64,000 nucleotides of DNA, taken from contig NZ_JAHLZZ010000001.1 in assembly GCF_018967845.1 (NCBI RefSeq), forward strand, positions 1,674,001 to 1,738,000, written 5' to 3'. The notes under the pieces were generated by a model. The model searched no databases, was not told where the DNA came from, and was given only the letters and a program-made list of their open reading frames with translations. This document shows, in pieces, positions 26,435 through 36,146 of this stretch. The position numbers were made by a program, and so were the translations under genes. Positions within the stretch are counted from its first letter, which is position 1. The number at the start of each line of letters is the position of its first letter. The DNA comes from Hymenobacter siberiensis (GTDB lineage: Bacteria > Bacteroidota > Bacteroidia > Cytophagales > Hymenobacteraceae).

Positions 26435-26959
26435 ATGTCCAAGCTCGTCCAGACGCCCGAAACCACTCACCGCATCTACTTCCAGGACTGCGACATGCTG
26501 GGCCACCTCAATAACTCCCGCTACTTCGACTACTTCCTCAACGCCCGCGAAGACCACACCACCGCGCATTATTCCCTGAACATGGGCGAGCTGGCCCGCG
26601 AGCAGAATGCTGCCTGGGTCATCACCAAGCACCATATCAGCTATCTCAAGCCGGCCAACCAGGGCACCACGGTGCGCATTCTGAGCCAGCTCATCCATTT
26701 CGACAACTCCAACCTGGTGCTCGAAATGCAGATGCGCAACGAGGACGGCACTCGTCTGCTGGCCCTGCTGTGGTCGGAGATGACCTTCGTGAACATGCCC
26801 GCCGGCACCCGTGCTGACCACGCCAACGACCTGATGGACCTGCTCGAACAGCTCGACGTGGACGGCGTGAGCTACGACCCCGACGGGTTTGATGAGCGCG
26901 TGAAAGAGGTGCGCCAGGAGCTGAAGAAGCAGCGGCGGCAGGCGGGGGTGGGGGAGTAG
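26435..26959 (+). CDS. Hotdog-fold acyl-CoA thioesterase
   Basis: 174 aa. The 4HBT/YbgC signature DCDMLGHLNNSRYFDYF (about residues 17-33) holds the catalytic Asp, followed by the central helix and strands of a single hotdog domain. The last 40 residues are charged and helical. It would hydrolyse an acyl-CoA thioester in the cytoplasm. GACCTTTG at 26405-26412 resembles a -7 element. It is divergent from the GMC oxidoreductase and convergent with the TonB-dependent receptor. Confidence 0.9.
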   Translation: MSKLVQTPETTHRIYFQDCDMLGHLNNSRYFDYFLNAREDHTTAHYSLNMGELAREQNAAWVITKHHISYLKPANQGTTVRILSQLIHFDNSNLVLEMQMRNEDGTRLLALLWSEMTFVNMPAGTRADHANDLMDLLEQLDVDGVSYDPDGFDERVKEVRQELKKQRRQAGVGE

Positions 26960-26994
26960 GACGGTCAGGGGGTGAGGTGAGCCACTCGCGCCGC

Positions 26995-29900
26995 CTAGTT
27001 AAACACATACCGAACCCCCACCTGCCCCTGCCAGCGCGAGTTGATGGGGTCCGTTTGCCAGGGCGTGCTGGTGGGGTTGCGGAACTGGAACACCGCCTGG
27101 TTTTTCACCGGGTCGATGCGCACGAAATCCATCAGGGCGTAGCCGGAGTTGTTGAGGTTGGGCACGAAGTATTGCAGGCCCCACTCGCGGTTGAGCAGAT
27201 TGCCGAGGTTGATGAAATCGAAGGAGACTTCGAGGCGCTGCGAGCCGGTTTTGGTGAGGGGTACTTTGGCGATGAGGCGCAGGTCGAGCTGCTGGGTCCA
27301 GGGGGTGCGGGCGGCGTTGCGCTCGGCGTAGGTGCCGCGGCGGGTGGCCAGGTAGGCGTCGTTGGCGATGTATTGGTCGAGCTGCGCGTACTGCTGCGCG
27401 GCCGATACCAGCACCGTGCCCTGGGCGTTGGTGATGTCGGCCAGCTGAATTTGCGAAGCGTCAGCGGGCACAAATACGAGGTCGTTTTTGGCCGAGCCGT
27501 CGCGGTTCACGTCGCCCTCATACACGAAGGAGAAGGGGCTGCCCGAGCGGGCAATGTAAATCAGGTTGGCGCTCAGGCTGAACTTGTCCTTCACCGGCAC
27601 GGTGTAGGCCAGGTTGCCGATGAACTTGTGGCGCAAATCGAAGTTGGAGTAGGCCAGGGCGGGGTCGTTGGCCACCAGCGACTGGTTCCACTCGTAGTTG
27701 GCGGCCGGCGACACGCGCACGCCGTTCACCACGTCGCGGCTCACGCCGTAGCTGTAGCCCAGCGAGGCATCGAGGCGGTTGGGAATGCGTTTGGCCAGCG
27801 TGAAGGTGGCGTTGTAGTTGTAGCCTTTGCTCGTGTTGGTCATCACAAACACGTTGGTGAAATTCGGGTCAATCTTGGCCGCGTTGCCCGTGGTGGCGAA
27901 GTACGGCCGGTTATCAGCCCCCGCGAAAGTGGCCTTGTTATCCTTGAAATTGATGGACTGAAACAGCACGCCCGACACCACTTTCGACAGCAGCCCCTCG
28001 GCCGTGAAGCTCATCTCCCAGGGCAGCTTCACATCCACGGCCAGCGACGATTTCCAGTCGCGCGGCAGCTTGAAGTTGTTGTCAATCAGGTTCACTTCGG
28101 CCAGGCCGGGCTGCAGCGATTGCAGGTTGGCCAGGTTCTCAGCAATGGGCAGTACCGCGCCGCTGGCCGGCTTGTAGTCGATGTTGTGGTAGGGGTCGCC
28201 CGACACGTAGTGCGCGTAGGCGTACCACACAAACGGGATGCGGCCCGTGAACAGGCCCGTGCCGCCGCGCAGCTGCACGGTGTTGGCCTCGTTCAGGGTG
28301 TAGTTGAACGCGGCGCGCGGGTTGAATTGCGGCACGCCGCCAAACTTGTTCTGGTATTGGTTGAAGGCCGCGTTGCGGGCCACTTCGGGGTTGGTGGGCA
28401 CCTTGTCGGGGTGCAGCTGCATGTCGATGCGCAGGCCTAGCTGCACGCTCAGGCGGTTGGTTGCCTGGTAGTCATCCTGGGCGTAGGCGCTGAGCAGAAA
28501 GGCGCGGAAATCGGCTGACGGGATGCTGCGGTTGTAGTCCGGGTCGTTGTTCTGGATGTTGTACACGCCGCGCACCCGGTTGGGCTTGTCTTGCAAAAAG
28601 GCATCGACCGACGAGTACTGCCAGCGGCCGTTGAAGGCCGTCAGGAAGCGGTACTGAATGCTGTTCAGCTCGTTGCTGGTGCCCAGCGTGATGGTGTGGC
28701 GGTTGCGGAAAATGGTGAGGTTATCGGTGATTTGGGTGGTGCTCAGGCCCGAGCCGTACACGGCCGCCTCGCGGTAGGTGCCGGCAAAAATCGAGGTCGA
28801 GGTGTTGTAGTTGATTTCGAGGTGCGGGAAGATGCGGCCGTCGTAGGTGCGGCTCTCCGTCACCGTGTTCAGGCCCGCAATCAGCTGGTTCGAGACGTGG
28901 TTGTTGAAGGTGCTTTTCAGCTCGGCCACCAGGCTGTTGGTGCGGCTGTTGTGCCGGAAACCCTGGTTGCCGAAATTGAGGATGTTGGCTGAGCGTTCGA
29001 GGTTGTCGGCGTGGCCCACCACGAAGTTGTCGCGCAGGCTGAGGCGATGCTTGTCGGAGATGTTGTAGTCGAGGCGCAGCAGGAACTTGTCGCTGTTGCG
29101 CTGCACGTTAGCCGCGCCGTAGGTGCCGGGGTCGTAGCCGTACTGGCTTTTCAGCTTGTCGCTGATTTGCCGGGCCACCTCAATGGGCACAATGGCCCCA
29201 GCCTCGCCGGGGGCAAAGAGCACGGGCTCTTCGCGGCGCTGGTTTTCGTAGTTGGCGAAGTAAAACAGGCGGTTTTTGATGATGGCCCCGCCCAGGCTCG
29301 CGCCCGACTGAATGTCGTAGTAATTCTCAATCGGCTTGTGCTCGGCATCCACGCTGCGGCCGGTAATGAGCTGGTTGCGGGCGAAGCTGTACACCGTGCC
29401 GGTCAGGCGGTTGGTGCCGCTCTTGGTCACGGCGTTGATGTTGGCGCCCGTGAAGTTGCCCAGCGTCACGTTGAAGGGCGAAATCACCACTTGCATCTCA
29501 TCAATGGCATCGATGGAAATGGGCTGGGTACCCGCCAGCGCCCCCGGCGTGCCTGAGGCCACCGTGCCGCCCGCCCCACTGGCCGGCTCCTGAAAGCCCA
29601 GCACGTCGTTGGTGGCCATACCGTCGATGCTCAGGTTATTGAAGCGGTAGTTGGTGCCGCCAAACGAGTTCTTGTTGCCCTGCGGCATCAGCTTGGTCAG
29701 GTCGCTCAGGCTGCGGTTCACCGTGGGCACGCCCTGAATGGCCTCGCGGCTGAGGTGGTAGCTCTGGCCGTTTTTGTCGGCCGCGAAGGAGTCGCCCCGG
29801 TGGCCGGTCACGGCTACTTCGCCCAGCACCGTAGCCGCTTCCACCAGCGCAAACGTTTGGCGCGTCACCTTGCCCAGGGGCAGGTTCAGGCCCTCGCGGC

Positions 29901-30162
29901 TTTGGCCGGTGTAGCCCACGTAGGTTACCTGCACGGTATAAGGCCCGCCGGGCTTCAAGTTATTTAGCAAAAACTTGCCGTCTGGCTCCGACTGCGTGCC
30001 GCTGCGGGTGCCCGTGGGCTCGTGCGTGAGGACCACCGTGGCCCCGGGAATACCCTCGCCTTTGGCGGTGGTAACAGTGCCCTCAAATACGCTGGTCGTG
30101 ACCTGGGCGCGGGTGAGGAGCGGGAAGGAAAGGAGGAGGAGGAAAAGGAAGAGGTGTTTCAC
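26995..30162 (-). CDS. TonB-dependent receptor, Oar/CarboxypepD-reg type
   Basis: 1055 aa with a Sec signal peptide ending at Ala-Gln. A carboxypeptidase-regulatory-like beta domain (about 24-105, with GEGIPGATVVLTHEPTGT) precedes the plug (about 130-235, with the SIDGMATNDVLGF phrase) and a large beta-barrel ending in VGVRYVFN. The closest family by pattern is the Oar-like group common in Bacteroidota and myxobacteria. It would import a large substrate across the outer membrane using TonB/ExbBD. No SusD partner follows, so it is not a standard SusCD pair. A 51-bp perfect inverted repeat lies just upstream. Confidence 0.95.
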   Translation of the reverse strand: MKHLFLFLLLLSFPLLTRAQVTTSVFEGTVTTAKGEGIPGATVVLTHEPTGTRSGTQSEPDGKFLLNNLKPGGPYTVQVTYVGYTGQSREGLNLPLGKVTRQTFALVEAATVLGEVAVTGHRGDSFAADKNGQSYHLSREAIQGVPTVNRSLSDLTKLMPQGNKNSFGGTNYRFNNLSIDGMATNDVLGFQEPASGAGGTVASGTPGALAGTQPISIDAIDEMQVVISPFNVTLGNFTGANINAVTKSGTNRLTGTVYSFARNQLITGRSVDAEHKPIENYYDIQSGASLGGAIIKNRLFYFANYENQRREEPVLFAPGEAGAIVPIEVARQISDKLKSQYGYDPGTYGAANVQRNSDKFLLRLDYNISDKHRLSLRDNFVVGHADNLERSANILNFGNQGFRHNSRTNSLVAELKSTFNNHVSNQLIAGLNTVTESRTYDGRIFPHLEINYNTSTSIFAGTYREAAVYGSGLSTTQITDNLTIFRNRHTITLGTSNELNSIQYRFLTAFNGRWQYSSVDAFLQDKPNRVRGVYNIQNNDPDYNRSIPSADFRAFLLSAYAQDDYQATNRLSVQLGLRIDMQLHPDKVPTNPEVARNAAFNQYQNKFGGVPQFNPRAAFNYTLNEANTVQLRGGTGLFTGRIPFVWYAYAHYVSGDPYHNIDYKPASGAVLPIAENLANLQSLQPGLAEVNLIDNNFKLPRDWKSSLAVDVKLPWEMSFTAEGLLSKVVSGVLFQSINFKDNKATFAGADNRPYFATTGNAAKIDPNFTNVFVMTNTSKGYNYNATFTLAKRIPNRLDASLGYSYGVSRDVVNGVRVSPAANYEWNQSLVANDPALAYSNFDLRHKFIGNLAYTVPVKDKFSLSANLIYIARSGSPFSFVYEGDVNRDGSAKNDLVFVPADASQIQLADITNAQGTVLVSAAQQYAQLDQYIANDAYLATRRGTYAERNAARTPWTQQLDLRLIAKVPLTKTGSQRLEVSFDFINLGNLLNREWGLQYFVPNLNNSGYALMDFVRIDPVKNQAVFQFRNPTSTPWQTDPINSRWQGQVGVRYVFN

Positions 30163-30176
30163 GATTGAGATAATAG

Positions 30177-30320
30177 CTGGCGCGCGTCTGCGACGCGTGC
30201 CGACTGGGTTCGAGCCTGTGGCTCGGGATTGAAGTATGAGGATAATTGTCGTTCAACCATTATTCAGTGCCCGAGCCACAGGCTCGAACCCAGTCGGCAC
30301 GCGTCGCAGACGCGCGCCAG
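30177..30320. repeat. Perfect 51-bp inverted repeat with 42-base spacer
   Basis: Arms 30177-30227 and 30270-30320 are identical in reverse complement over all 51 bases. They enclose an AT-richer 42-base spacer. Each arm contains the motif GTTCGAGCC with its flank GGCTCG, and GCGTCTGCGACGC. It lies in the 5' region of the TonB-dependent receptor gene and after the pit stop. It is too long to be a simple terminator, and no T run follows. Confidence 0.97.
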
Positions 30321-30342
30321 CCAGCCAGCCCGATATTCATTA

Positions 30343-31455
30343 TCAGCCAAACGCCCTAATCCCTGCATAAGCCCCCGCGCTCAGCAGCGCCGCCACGGGC
30401 AGCGTGAGCAACCACGACAGACCGATTTTGGCGATTTCCTTCGAGTTAGCCGTGCCGTTCACCAGCCCGATGCCGTAGATGCTGCCCACCGACACGTGGG
30501 TGGTAGACACCGGCAGGCCCAGCTTGCTGGCGAAAATCACCAGTGCACTCGTTACCAGGTTGGCGGTAAAGCCCTGGCCGTGGTTGAGGCGCGATATTTT
30601 CTTGCTCATGGTATCGGCCACTTTGCGGGCGTTCAGCCAGCCGCCGATAGCCATGGCCCCGGCCAGGATGAGCACGTTCACCGGCATCTGGAAGAACTTG
30701 CACACCAGCAGCAGGCCCAGCAGCTTGGGCGTGTCGTTGAGGCCGCGGGCGAAGCTCATGGCCGCCGCGCTGGCGTAGTGCAGGCCGTTGATGAGGGGCT
30801 GGAAATCGAAGCCCAGGAACCGGCCCTGGTAGAGGTTCTGGCACTCGGCGGCGGTGGCTACGCTGCCCTGCAAGATGGGCAGCGCCGTGAAGGCCGCCGT
30901 GGGCGCGCTGGCTACCGGCACCCAGGTTTCGCCCACGCACACGCAGCTTTCCTCCGTAATGCCCGCCGCCCGCCGGCCCTGCCGAAACAGCACGTACACC
31001 AGGCTGCCCAGCCCCACGGCCAGCACCGGCCCGGCCACCAGCGGCAGGAAAAACGTGCTGCCCAGCTTGGCAAAATTCACCGCTGGCCCTACTGCTACTA
31101 GCCCCGCGCCCACCAGCGCGCCCACCAGCCCGTGGGTGGTCGACACCGGGAAGCCGTAGCGCGTGGCCAGTAGCACCGTGACGCCCGCCGCCAGGGCGAC
31201 GGCCAGGATAAACGCTACCGACCCGATAATCTCATCGGGCACCAGCCCCTTGCCCGAAAAGTTCTTAATCAGTTCCTCGGCAAAGAAATACGAGCACACC
31301 GAGCCGGCGAATGTGGCCACCGTGGCCAGCACCAGCGCCGGCCGGTAGGCCAGCGTGCCACTGCCCCAGAGCGTGGCCACGCCCTTGAAATTGTCGTTGG
31401 CCCCGTTGGAGTACGTGAGCAGCAAAACGGCCAGAAAGAGAAAAATTAGAAGCAC
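30343..31455 (-). CDS. pit: Inorganic phosphate transporter, PiT family
   Basis: 370 aa with about ten hydrophobic helices in two inverted PHO-4 repeats. The signature GANDNFKGVATLWGSG lies near residue 19 and its counterpart FARGLNDTPKLLGLL near 240, each followed by a VSTTH motif (PVSTTHGLVGALVG and PVSTTHVSVGSIYG). It imports phosphate with protons or sodium at the inner membrane. No PhoU-like gene is adjacent, unlike many Bacteroidota pit loci. Confidence 0.96.
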   Translation of the reverse strand: MLLIFLFLAVLLLTYSNGANDNFKGVATLWGSGTLAYRPALVLATVATFAGSVCSYFFAEELIKNFSGKGLVPDEIIGSVAFILAVALAAGVTVLLATRYGFPVSTTHGLVGALVGAGLVAVGPAVNFAKLGSTFFLPLVAGPVLAVGLGSLVYVLFRQGRRAAGITEESCVCVGETWVPVASAPTAAFTALPILQGSVATAAECQNLYQGRFLGFDFQPLINGLHYASAAAMSFARGLNDTPKLLGLLLVCKFFQMPVNVLILAGAMAIGGWLNARKVADTMSKKISRLNHGQGFTANLVTSALVIFASKLGLPVSTTHVSVGSIYGIGLVNGTANSKEIAKIGLSWLLTLPVAALLSAGAYAGIRAFG

Positions 31456-31477
31456 AGGCTACCGTTTGAATAAATGA

Positions 31478-31510
31478 AAAGCCCCGCGCTGACTATCAGC
31501 GCGGGGCTTT
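31478..31510 (-). terminator. Terminator after the second M1 peptidase gene
   Basis: A perfect 15-bp stem, AAAGCCCCGCGCTGA with its complement, closes a 3-base loop and is followed on the - strand by TTTTCATTT. It separates the M1 gene from pit. Confidence 0.85.
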
Positions 31511-31608
31511 GCCTCACAACTTACGATGATTATTTCGCTGTTGGTTTTACAATGTTAATAAATTGTTATGTGCCACTAGCGGGCAGCTTGCGAGCCCATA
31601 GCTCGCGG

Positions 31609-33471
31609 CTACTGCTGAGCCCAGTTATTATCCTTCTCATTCGCATCCATGAAAATGCCACCGTCCAGCTTCACCGCTTTCACCGGCTTCTTCACAGTGA
31701 TGGTGGCTTGTTTCTGGTTGGCCTGCCACACAGCGGGCGACTGGTGCAGGGTTTCCCGGGTGCCGTCGGTGTATTCCACATTCACATCGAAAGGCACGGC
31801 GAAGCCGCCGATATTCTGCACGGTGATGGTGCTGCCGCTGGCCGCTACGGCCAGGTCGATGTAGTTATTCGTGAAAAACCAGTTGTTGAAAAACCAGCTC
31901 AAATCCTGGCCGCTGGCGCTGCTCATCGAGTTGAAATAGTCCCACGGAATGGGGTGCTTGCCGTGCCAGCGGTCCATGTACTCGTGCAGGGCTTTCTTGA
32001 ACAGCGCATCGCCCAACATGTCTTTCAGGGCGAAATAGCTGAGCGAGGGTTTGCCGTAGGCATTGTTGCCGTAGCCGGCGCGCAGCTCGCTGCTGGGCGT
32101 GATGATGGGCAGGTCTTCGGCCGTGGCGGCGTCGTGAATCCAGCGGTTCACGCGGAACTGCTTGTAGAGCTTGTCGGCGGCTTCCACGCCGTTTTCGGTG
32201 CGGCCGATGAGCAGCTCGAACGTAGTGGCCCATCCTTCGTCCATGAAAGCGTAGCGGCTCTCGTTGATGCCCATGTAGAAGGGGAAGTAGGTGTGCGCGA
32301 TTTCGTGGTCCTGCACGAACTGCGCGAATTTGGGGTCCTTCTGCGGGCTGTCGTTCACCATCATCGGGTATTCCATGTCGGCAAAGCCCTGGAAAGCCGT
32401 CATCTTGGGGAAGGGGTAGGCCACGCCGGGCCAGTTGGCGGGGTTCGAGAACCAGCCCAGCGCGTACTGCGCATTCTTCACCGACTGCCGGAAATCGACC
32501 GTCGAGTCGGCGTAGGCGGCCTGTACGCTGGCGCGGCGCTTAGCCTTGGCATCCACGATTACGCTGGCGGCATCCCACACATAATGGTCGCTCAGGCCGA
32601 AGGTGACGTCCGAAATGTCTTTGGCGGTCCAGACCCAGGTATTCATCGGCTGCTGGGCGGTGATGCTTTTCTTGGCCAAATCGGCGGCGGTGGCAATGTG
32701 CAGCACCGCGTCGCTGGTCATCGACTTCGCCAGGAGTTTGGCCGCCGCCGGTTGGAGCACCTGTTTGGGGTTTTGCAGGGTGCCGGTGGCCCACACAATG
32801 TAGTTTGCCGGGGCTTGTACGCGCAGGGTGTAGTCGTTGAAATCGTTGTAGAACTCCTTGCTGTCGACGAAGGGCAGGCGGTCCCAGCCGGCGTAGTCGT
32901 CATACACGGCTACGCGGGGGTAGAAGTAGGCCAGGAAGAACGTGGTAGGGTCAATCATGCCCTCGCGGCCGCTTTCCACCGAAATGGGGAAATGCCAGGC
33001 CACGGCAAATTTCACTGAATCGTGCGGGGCCAGGGCCTTGGGCAGGCGCACGCCCGTAATAGTGCCGGTGCCCTGAACGGGCTGCGTTTGGCCGGCCACC
33101 CGGAACGTGTCAATCACGAGCCCGGAGGTGAGGTAGTCGGGCGAGGCATCGCCATCGCGCGACACACCGGGACGGTGAATGTTCTGGATGAGGCGCAGCA
33201 GTACTTGCTTCAGCGTATCGGGGCTGTTGTTGAAGTAGGTGATGGTTTCGCGGCCGCGAATGTCGCGGGCCGGGGGCGCGGCCTGCACCGTGATGTCGTA
33301 GCGGGCACGGTTCTGCCAGTAGTTGGGGCCGGGGCGGCCGTCGGGGCTGCGGGTGCCTTTGGCGAAGGCGGCTTTGATGTCGCGGGGTTGGTACAGCGGC
33401 GTCGTTTGTGCGGCGGCGGGCCGGGCGAGGCCGGCGAGCAGCAGCAGGGGCAGTAGTCGGGTCAATTTCAT
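31609..33471 (-). CDS. M1-family zinc metallopeptidase, large secreted form
   Basis: 620 aa from ATG 33471, which begins a good Sec signal peptide ending Ala-Ala-Ala-Gln. Zinc motif HEIAHTYFPFYMGINESRYAF (first part HEIAHTYFP) with the Glu in MDEGWA about 19 residues on. The GAMEN equivalent is the unusual FADMEYPMMVND. A C-terminal beta-rich domain (about 540-610) is present. Probably periplasmic peptidase. Together with the enzyme at 6881 this gives two divergent M1 peptidases in one window, with different substrate loops. Confidence 0.92.
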   Translation of the reverse strand: MKLTRLLPLLLLAGLARPAAAQTTPLYQPRDIKAAFAKGTRSPDGRPGPNYWQNRARYDITVQAAPPARDIRGRETITYFNNSPDTLKQVLLRLIQNIHRPGVSRDGDASPDYLTSGLVIDTFRVAGQTQPVQGTGTITGVRLPKALAPHDSVKFAVAWHFPISVESGREGMIDPTTFFLAYFYPRVAVYDDYAGWDRLPFVDSKEFYNDFNDYTLRVQAPANYIVWATGTLQNPKQVLQPAAAKLLAKSMTSDAVLHIATAADLAKKSITAQQPMNTWVWTAKDISDVTFGLSDHYVWDAASVIVDAKAKRRASVQAAYADSTVDFRQSVKNAQYALGWFSNPANWPGVAYPFPKMTAFQGFADMEYPMMVNDSPQKDPKFAQFVQDHEIAHTYFPFYMGINESRYAFMDEGWATTFELLIGRTENGVEAADKLYKQFRVNRWIHDAATAEDLPIITPSSELRAGYGNNAYGKPSLSYFALKDMLGDALFKKALHEYMDRWHGKHPIPWDYFNSMSSASGQDLSWFFNNWFFTNNYIDLAVAASGSTITVQNIGGFAVPFDVNVEYTDGTRETLHQSPAVWQANQKQATITVKKPVKAVKLDGGIFMDANEKDNNWAQQ

Positions 33472-33594
33472 TGTGGAGACAGACGGGGTGAGCAGAGGCA
33501 CGTTGCAAAGATGTAGCGTGAACGCTGCGGGGACGACATGCAATGCAAGGCGGCTGCTGGGTTTGCGCGTACTTTTCCGGACTAATGTTTCCTC

Positions 33595-35958
33595 ATGCCC
33601 ATTCAGAATCACCCATCAGCTAGCTGTTCTGGCCTGGCCGGCTCGCTCCGCCGGCTGGCCCTGCTACTGCTGGCCAGTTTGGCGGCCGCCAGCGCATCGG
33701 CCCAGCCCGCCCCGGCCCACGCCCATTCCGCCGCGCCCGATACCGTGACCCACGACGACGCCCACCGCCTCGAAGTGGCCTATACCACGCTGAGCAGCAT
33801 TTCGGGTCAGGTGCGCAACGTGTTCGACTCGCGCGAGGTGGCCGAGGAATTGCCCGATATCGACGAAAACCTGCACGCCATCCGGCACAGCGTGGAGGAA
33901 ACTGGGCAGGTAGTCGACATCAAGCAGCTGCAAATGTGCCAGCTCATGCTCGTTAATATTCAGGAGCAGCTGGCGGAGTGGCGCACGGCCCTGGGCGGGG
34001 CCCACGAGGCCCTCGAAGGCATGCAGGGGCGGCTGGCCGGGCTGGCGCGCCCGCCCATCCGGGAAGCGGCGACCGATGCCGCCGCCCGGGCGCTGGCCCA
34101 CGCCGACTCGGCTCTGCAAACGCGGCAGCAGCGCATTGGCGGGCTGCTGGCCAAGCGGTTCGGCCGCACCCGGCAGCTGCAGACGCAGGTGGCTGCCAGC
34201 TACATTCAGACCCTGGAGCTGCAGGACGAGGTGGGCGACCAGATGCGCCGCTTCGGCCGTACCACCATGCGGGCGGCCTACCCGCCGCTGTGGGCAGCGC
34301 GGGCCGTGCCGGTGGCCGCCGATGCCGATGCCGACCACGCCGCCGCCGACCGCCGCGAAATCATCAACTTCTACTTCGCCAACAACTGGGACAACTGGGC
34401 GTTCATGCTGCTCATCGGGCTGGTGTTCTACGGCTGGGTGGGCTACAACTATCGGCGCGTGAAAGTCCGCACGCTGGAGCTGGAAGAGGATTTTCGCTAC
34501 CTGCGGCCGGGGCCGCTGGCGGCCACCGGGGTGGTGGTGTTCAGCCTGGCTCCGGCCCTGGAGCTGCATCCGCCGCCCGTATACCTGGCGCTGCTGCAGG
34601 CGCTGCTGCTGGTGGCCCTCACCGCAGTATTTGCCCGCAGCTGGGCGCGGCCCCTGTTTCGGTACTGGCTGGTGCTGGTGGCGTTTGTGGTGGTCCTGAC
34701 TATTACGAATGCCAACGCGGCTACCGGGCTGGGCGCGCGCTGGGGACTGCTGGTGCTGAACGTGCTGGCCGCCGGGCTGGGCGTGCTGCTGCTGTGGCGG
34801 CTGCGCGAAACCATGGCCCTGCTGCGCTTCCTCATTCCCGTAACGTGGCTGTTTATCGGGTTGAACCTGCTGGCGGTAGTCGGCAACGTGTTTGGGCGGC
34901 TGAGTTTGGCCAAGCTGTTCAGCACGGCGGCCATTTTCGGGCTCACGCAGGGCATTGGGCTGGCGGTGTTCGTCGAGCTCTTCACCGAGGCCTTTCACCT
35001 GCAGATACTGGGCAGCCGCTCGGGCGAGGGGCGCGCCGCCAGCTTCGATTTCGACCAGATTGAGAAGCACCTGCTGCGCTTGCTGACCGGCGTGGCGGCG
35101 CTGCTATGGCTGCTGGTGTTCACCTCCAACCTCAACGTGTACACTAGTCTCTACGCCGGGCTCGAGCAGGTACTCACGGCTCCGCACACGCTGGGCAGCA
35201 CGGTATTCACGCTGGGCAATATTCTGTTGTTTTTCTTCATCCTGTTCGTTTCGGCGCAATTGCAGCAGTACATCGGCTACTTTTTTGGCGATGTGGGCGA
35301 GGACGACAGCGCCGAGGCCCGGCACCGGGGCTCGTGGCTGGTGGCGCTGCGGCTGCTGCTGGTGGTGGTGGGCTTCGCGCTGGCCACGGCCGCCACGGGC
35401 CTGCCGCTCAGCAAAATTGCCATCGTGTTTGGGGCGCTCAGCGTGGGCATCGGGCTGGGCCTGCAAAGCATTGTGAATAACCTGGTGTCGGGCATTATCC
35501 TGATTTTTGAGCGGCCCTTTCACGTCGGCGACTTCATTGAGGTGGCTGGTAAATCGGGCCGGGTGCAGGACATCGGCATCCGCTCCAGCAAGCTGCTGTC
35601 GGTGACGGGCTCCGAAATCATCGTGCCCAACGGCGATTTGCTCTCCAACCACGTCATCAACTGGACGCGCACCAACGACCACGTTCGGGTGGATTTGGTG
35701 CTGCGTCTGGCCCCCGGCACCGACCTGCAAACCGACCTGCAAACCGCCCGCGAGCTTATCCAGGAGGAAATCAAAACCAGCCCCTACACCATGCACAGCC
35801 TGCCGCCCGAAATCCTGCTCAGCAGCATCAACGGGCAGGTCTACGAGCTGAAAGTCCTGTTCTGGGTCACCAACATCCGGCAGGAGCAGCTCACGAAAAG
35901 CGAGATTCTGGCGGGGATTTACCGGCGGTTTACCGCGCAGGGACTGCTGCTGAGCTAG
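33595..35958 (+). CDS. Large MscS-family mechanosensitive channel
   Basis: 787 aa. A signal peptide and a long periplasmic helical domain (about 45-240, coiled-coil-like) precede roughly ten hydrophobic segments. The MscS pore helix and beta domain occupy about residues 590-690, with GLGLQSIVNNLVSGIILIF, then FHVGDFIEVAGKSGRVQDIGI and a SEIIVPNGDL segment. The C-terminal alpha/beta domain is complete. The layout resembles MscK/YbiO-type channels and not the small MscS. It should release solutes on hypo-osmotic shock. It is divergent from the M1 peptidase gene, with 123 bases between. Confidence 0.93.
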   Translation: MPIQNHPSASCSGLAGSLRRLALLLLASLAAASASAQPAPAHAHSAAPDTVTHDDAHRLEVAYTTLSSISGQVRNVFDSREVAEELPDIDENLHAIRHSVEETGQVVDIKQLQMCQLMLVNIQEQLAEWRTALGGAHEALEGMQGRLAGLARPPIREAATDAAARALAHADSALQTRQQRIGGLLAKRFGRTRQLQTQVAASYIQTLELQDEVGDQMRRFGRTTMRAAYPPLWAARAVPVAADADADHAAADRREIINFYFANNWDNWAFMLLIGLVFYGWVGYNYRRVKVRTLELEEDFRYLRPGPLAATGVVVFSLAPALELHPPPVYLALLQALLLVALTAVFARSWARPLFRYWLVLVAFVVVLTITNANAATGLGARWGLLVLNVLAAGLGVLLLWRLRETMALLRFLIPVTWLFIGLNLLAVVGNVFGRLSLAKLFSTAAIFGLTQGIGLAVFVELFTEAFHLQILGSRSGEGRAASFDFDQIEKHLLRLLTGVAALLWLLVFTSNLNVYTSLYAGLEQVLTAPHTLGSTVFTLGNILLFFFILFVSAQLQQYIGYFFGDVGEDDSAEARHRGSWLVALRLLLVVVGFALATAATGLPLSKIAIVFGALSVGIGLGLQSIVNNLVSGIILIFERPFHVGDFIEVAGKSGRVQDIGIRSSKLLSVTGSEIIVPNGDLLSNHVINWTRTNDHVRVDLVLRLAPGTDLQTDLQTARELIQEEIKTSPYTMHSLPPEILLSSINGQVYELKVLFWVTNIRQEQLTKSEILAGIYRRFTAQGLLLS

Positions 35959-36015
35959 CAGCAGTTCTGAGGAAACGTGCCGTTGTGGTCGCCTAAGGGT
36001 AAAGATGCTGAGGGG

Positions 36016-36078
36016 CTAGTGAGTCTGCGCGGGCAGCCGGGCCGGCAGGAGCAGCGGAGACAGAAGAAACTTTTTCAT
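36016..36078 (-). other. Orphan signal-peptide-like mini-ORF
   Basis: A 20-codon ORF opens with Met-Lys-Lys-Phe-Leu-Leu and reads as a complete Sec signal ending Pro-Ala-Gln, then stops. It looks like the surviving 5' end of a lost secreted protein gene. It could equally be chance. Confidence 0.3.
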
Positions 36079-36146
36079 GTCGGGAAGTGCTGCGCAGAGT
36101 TTTTCGAGATATCAAATGGAAAAAACTGGAATGAAACAGGCGAACT

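Noticed and set aside
33664..35070. A 468-residue - strand frame opposite the MscS gene
   Set aside because: Low-complexity His/Gln/Arg-rich translation with no domain; a shadow of the real gene.
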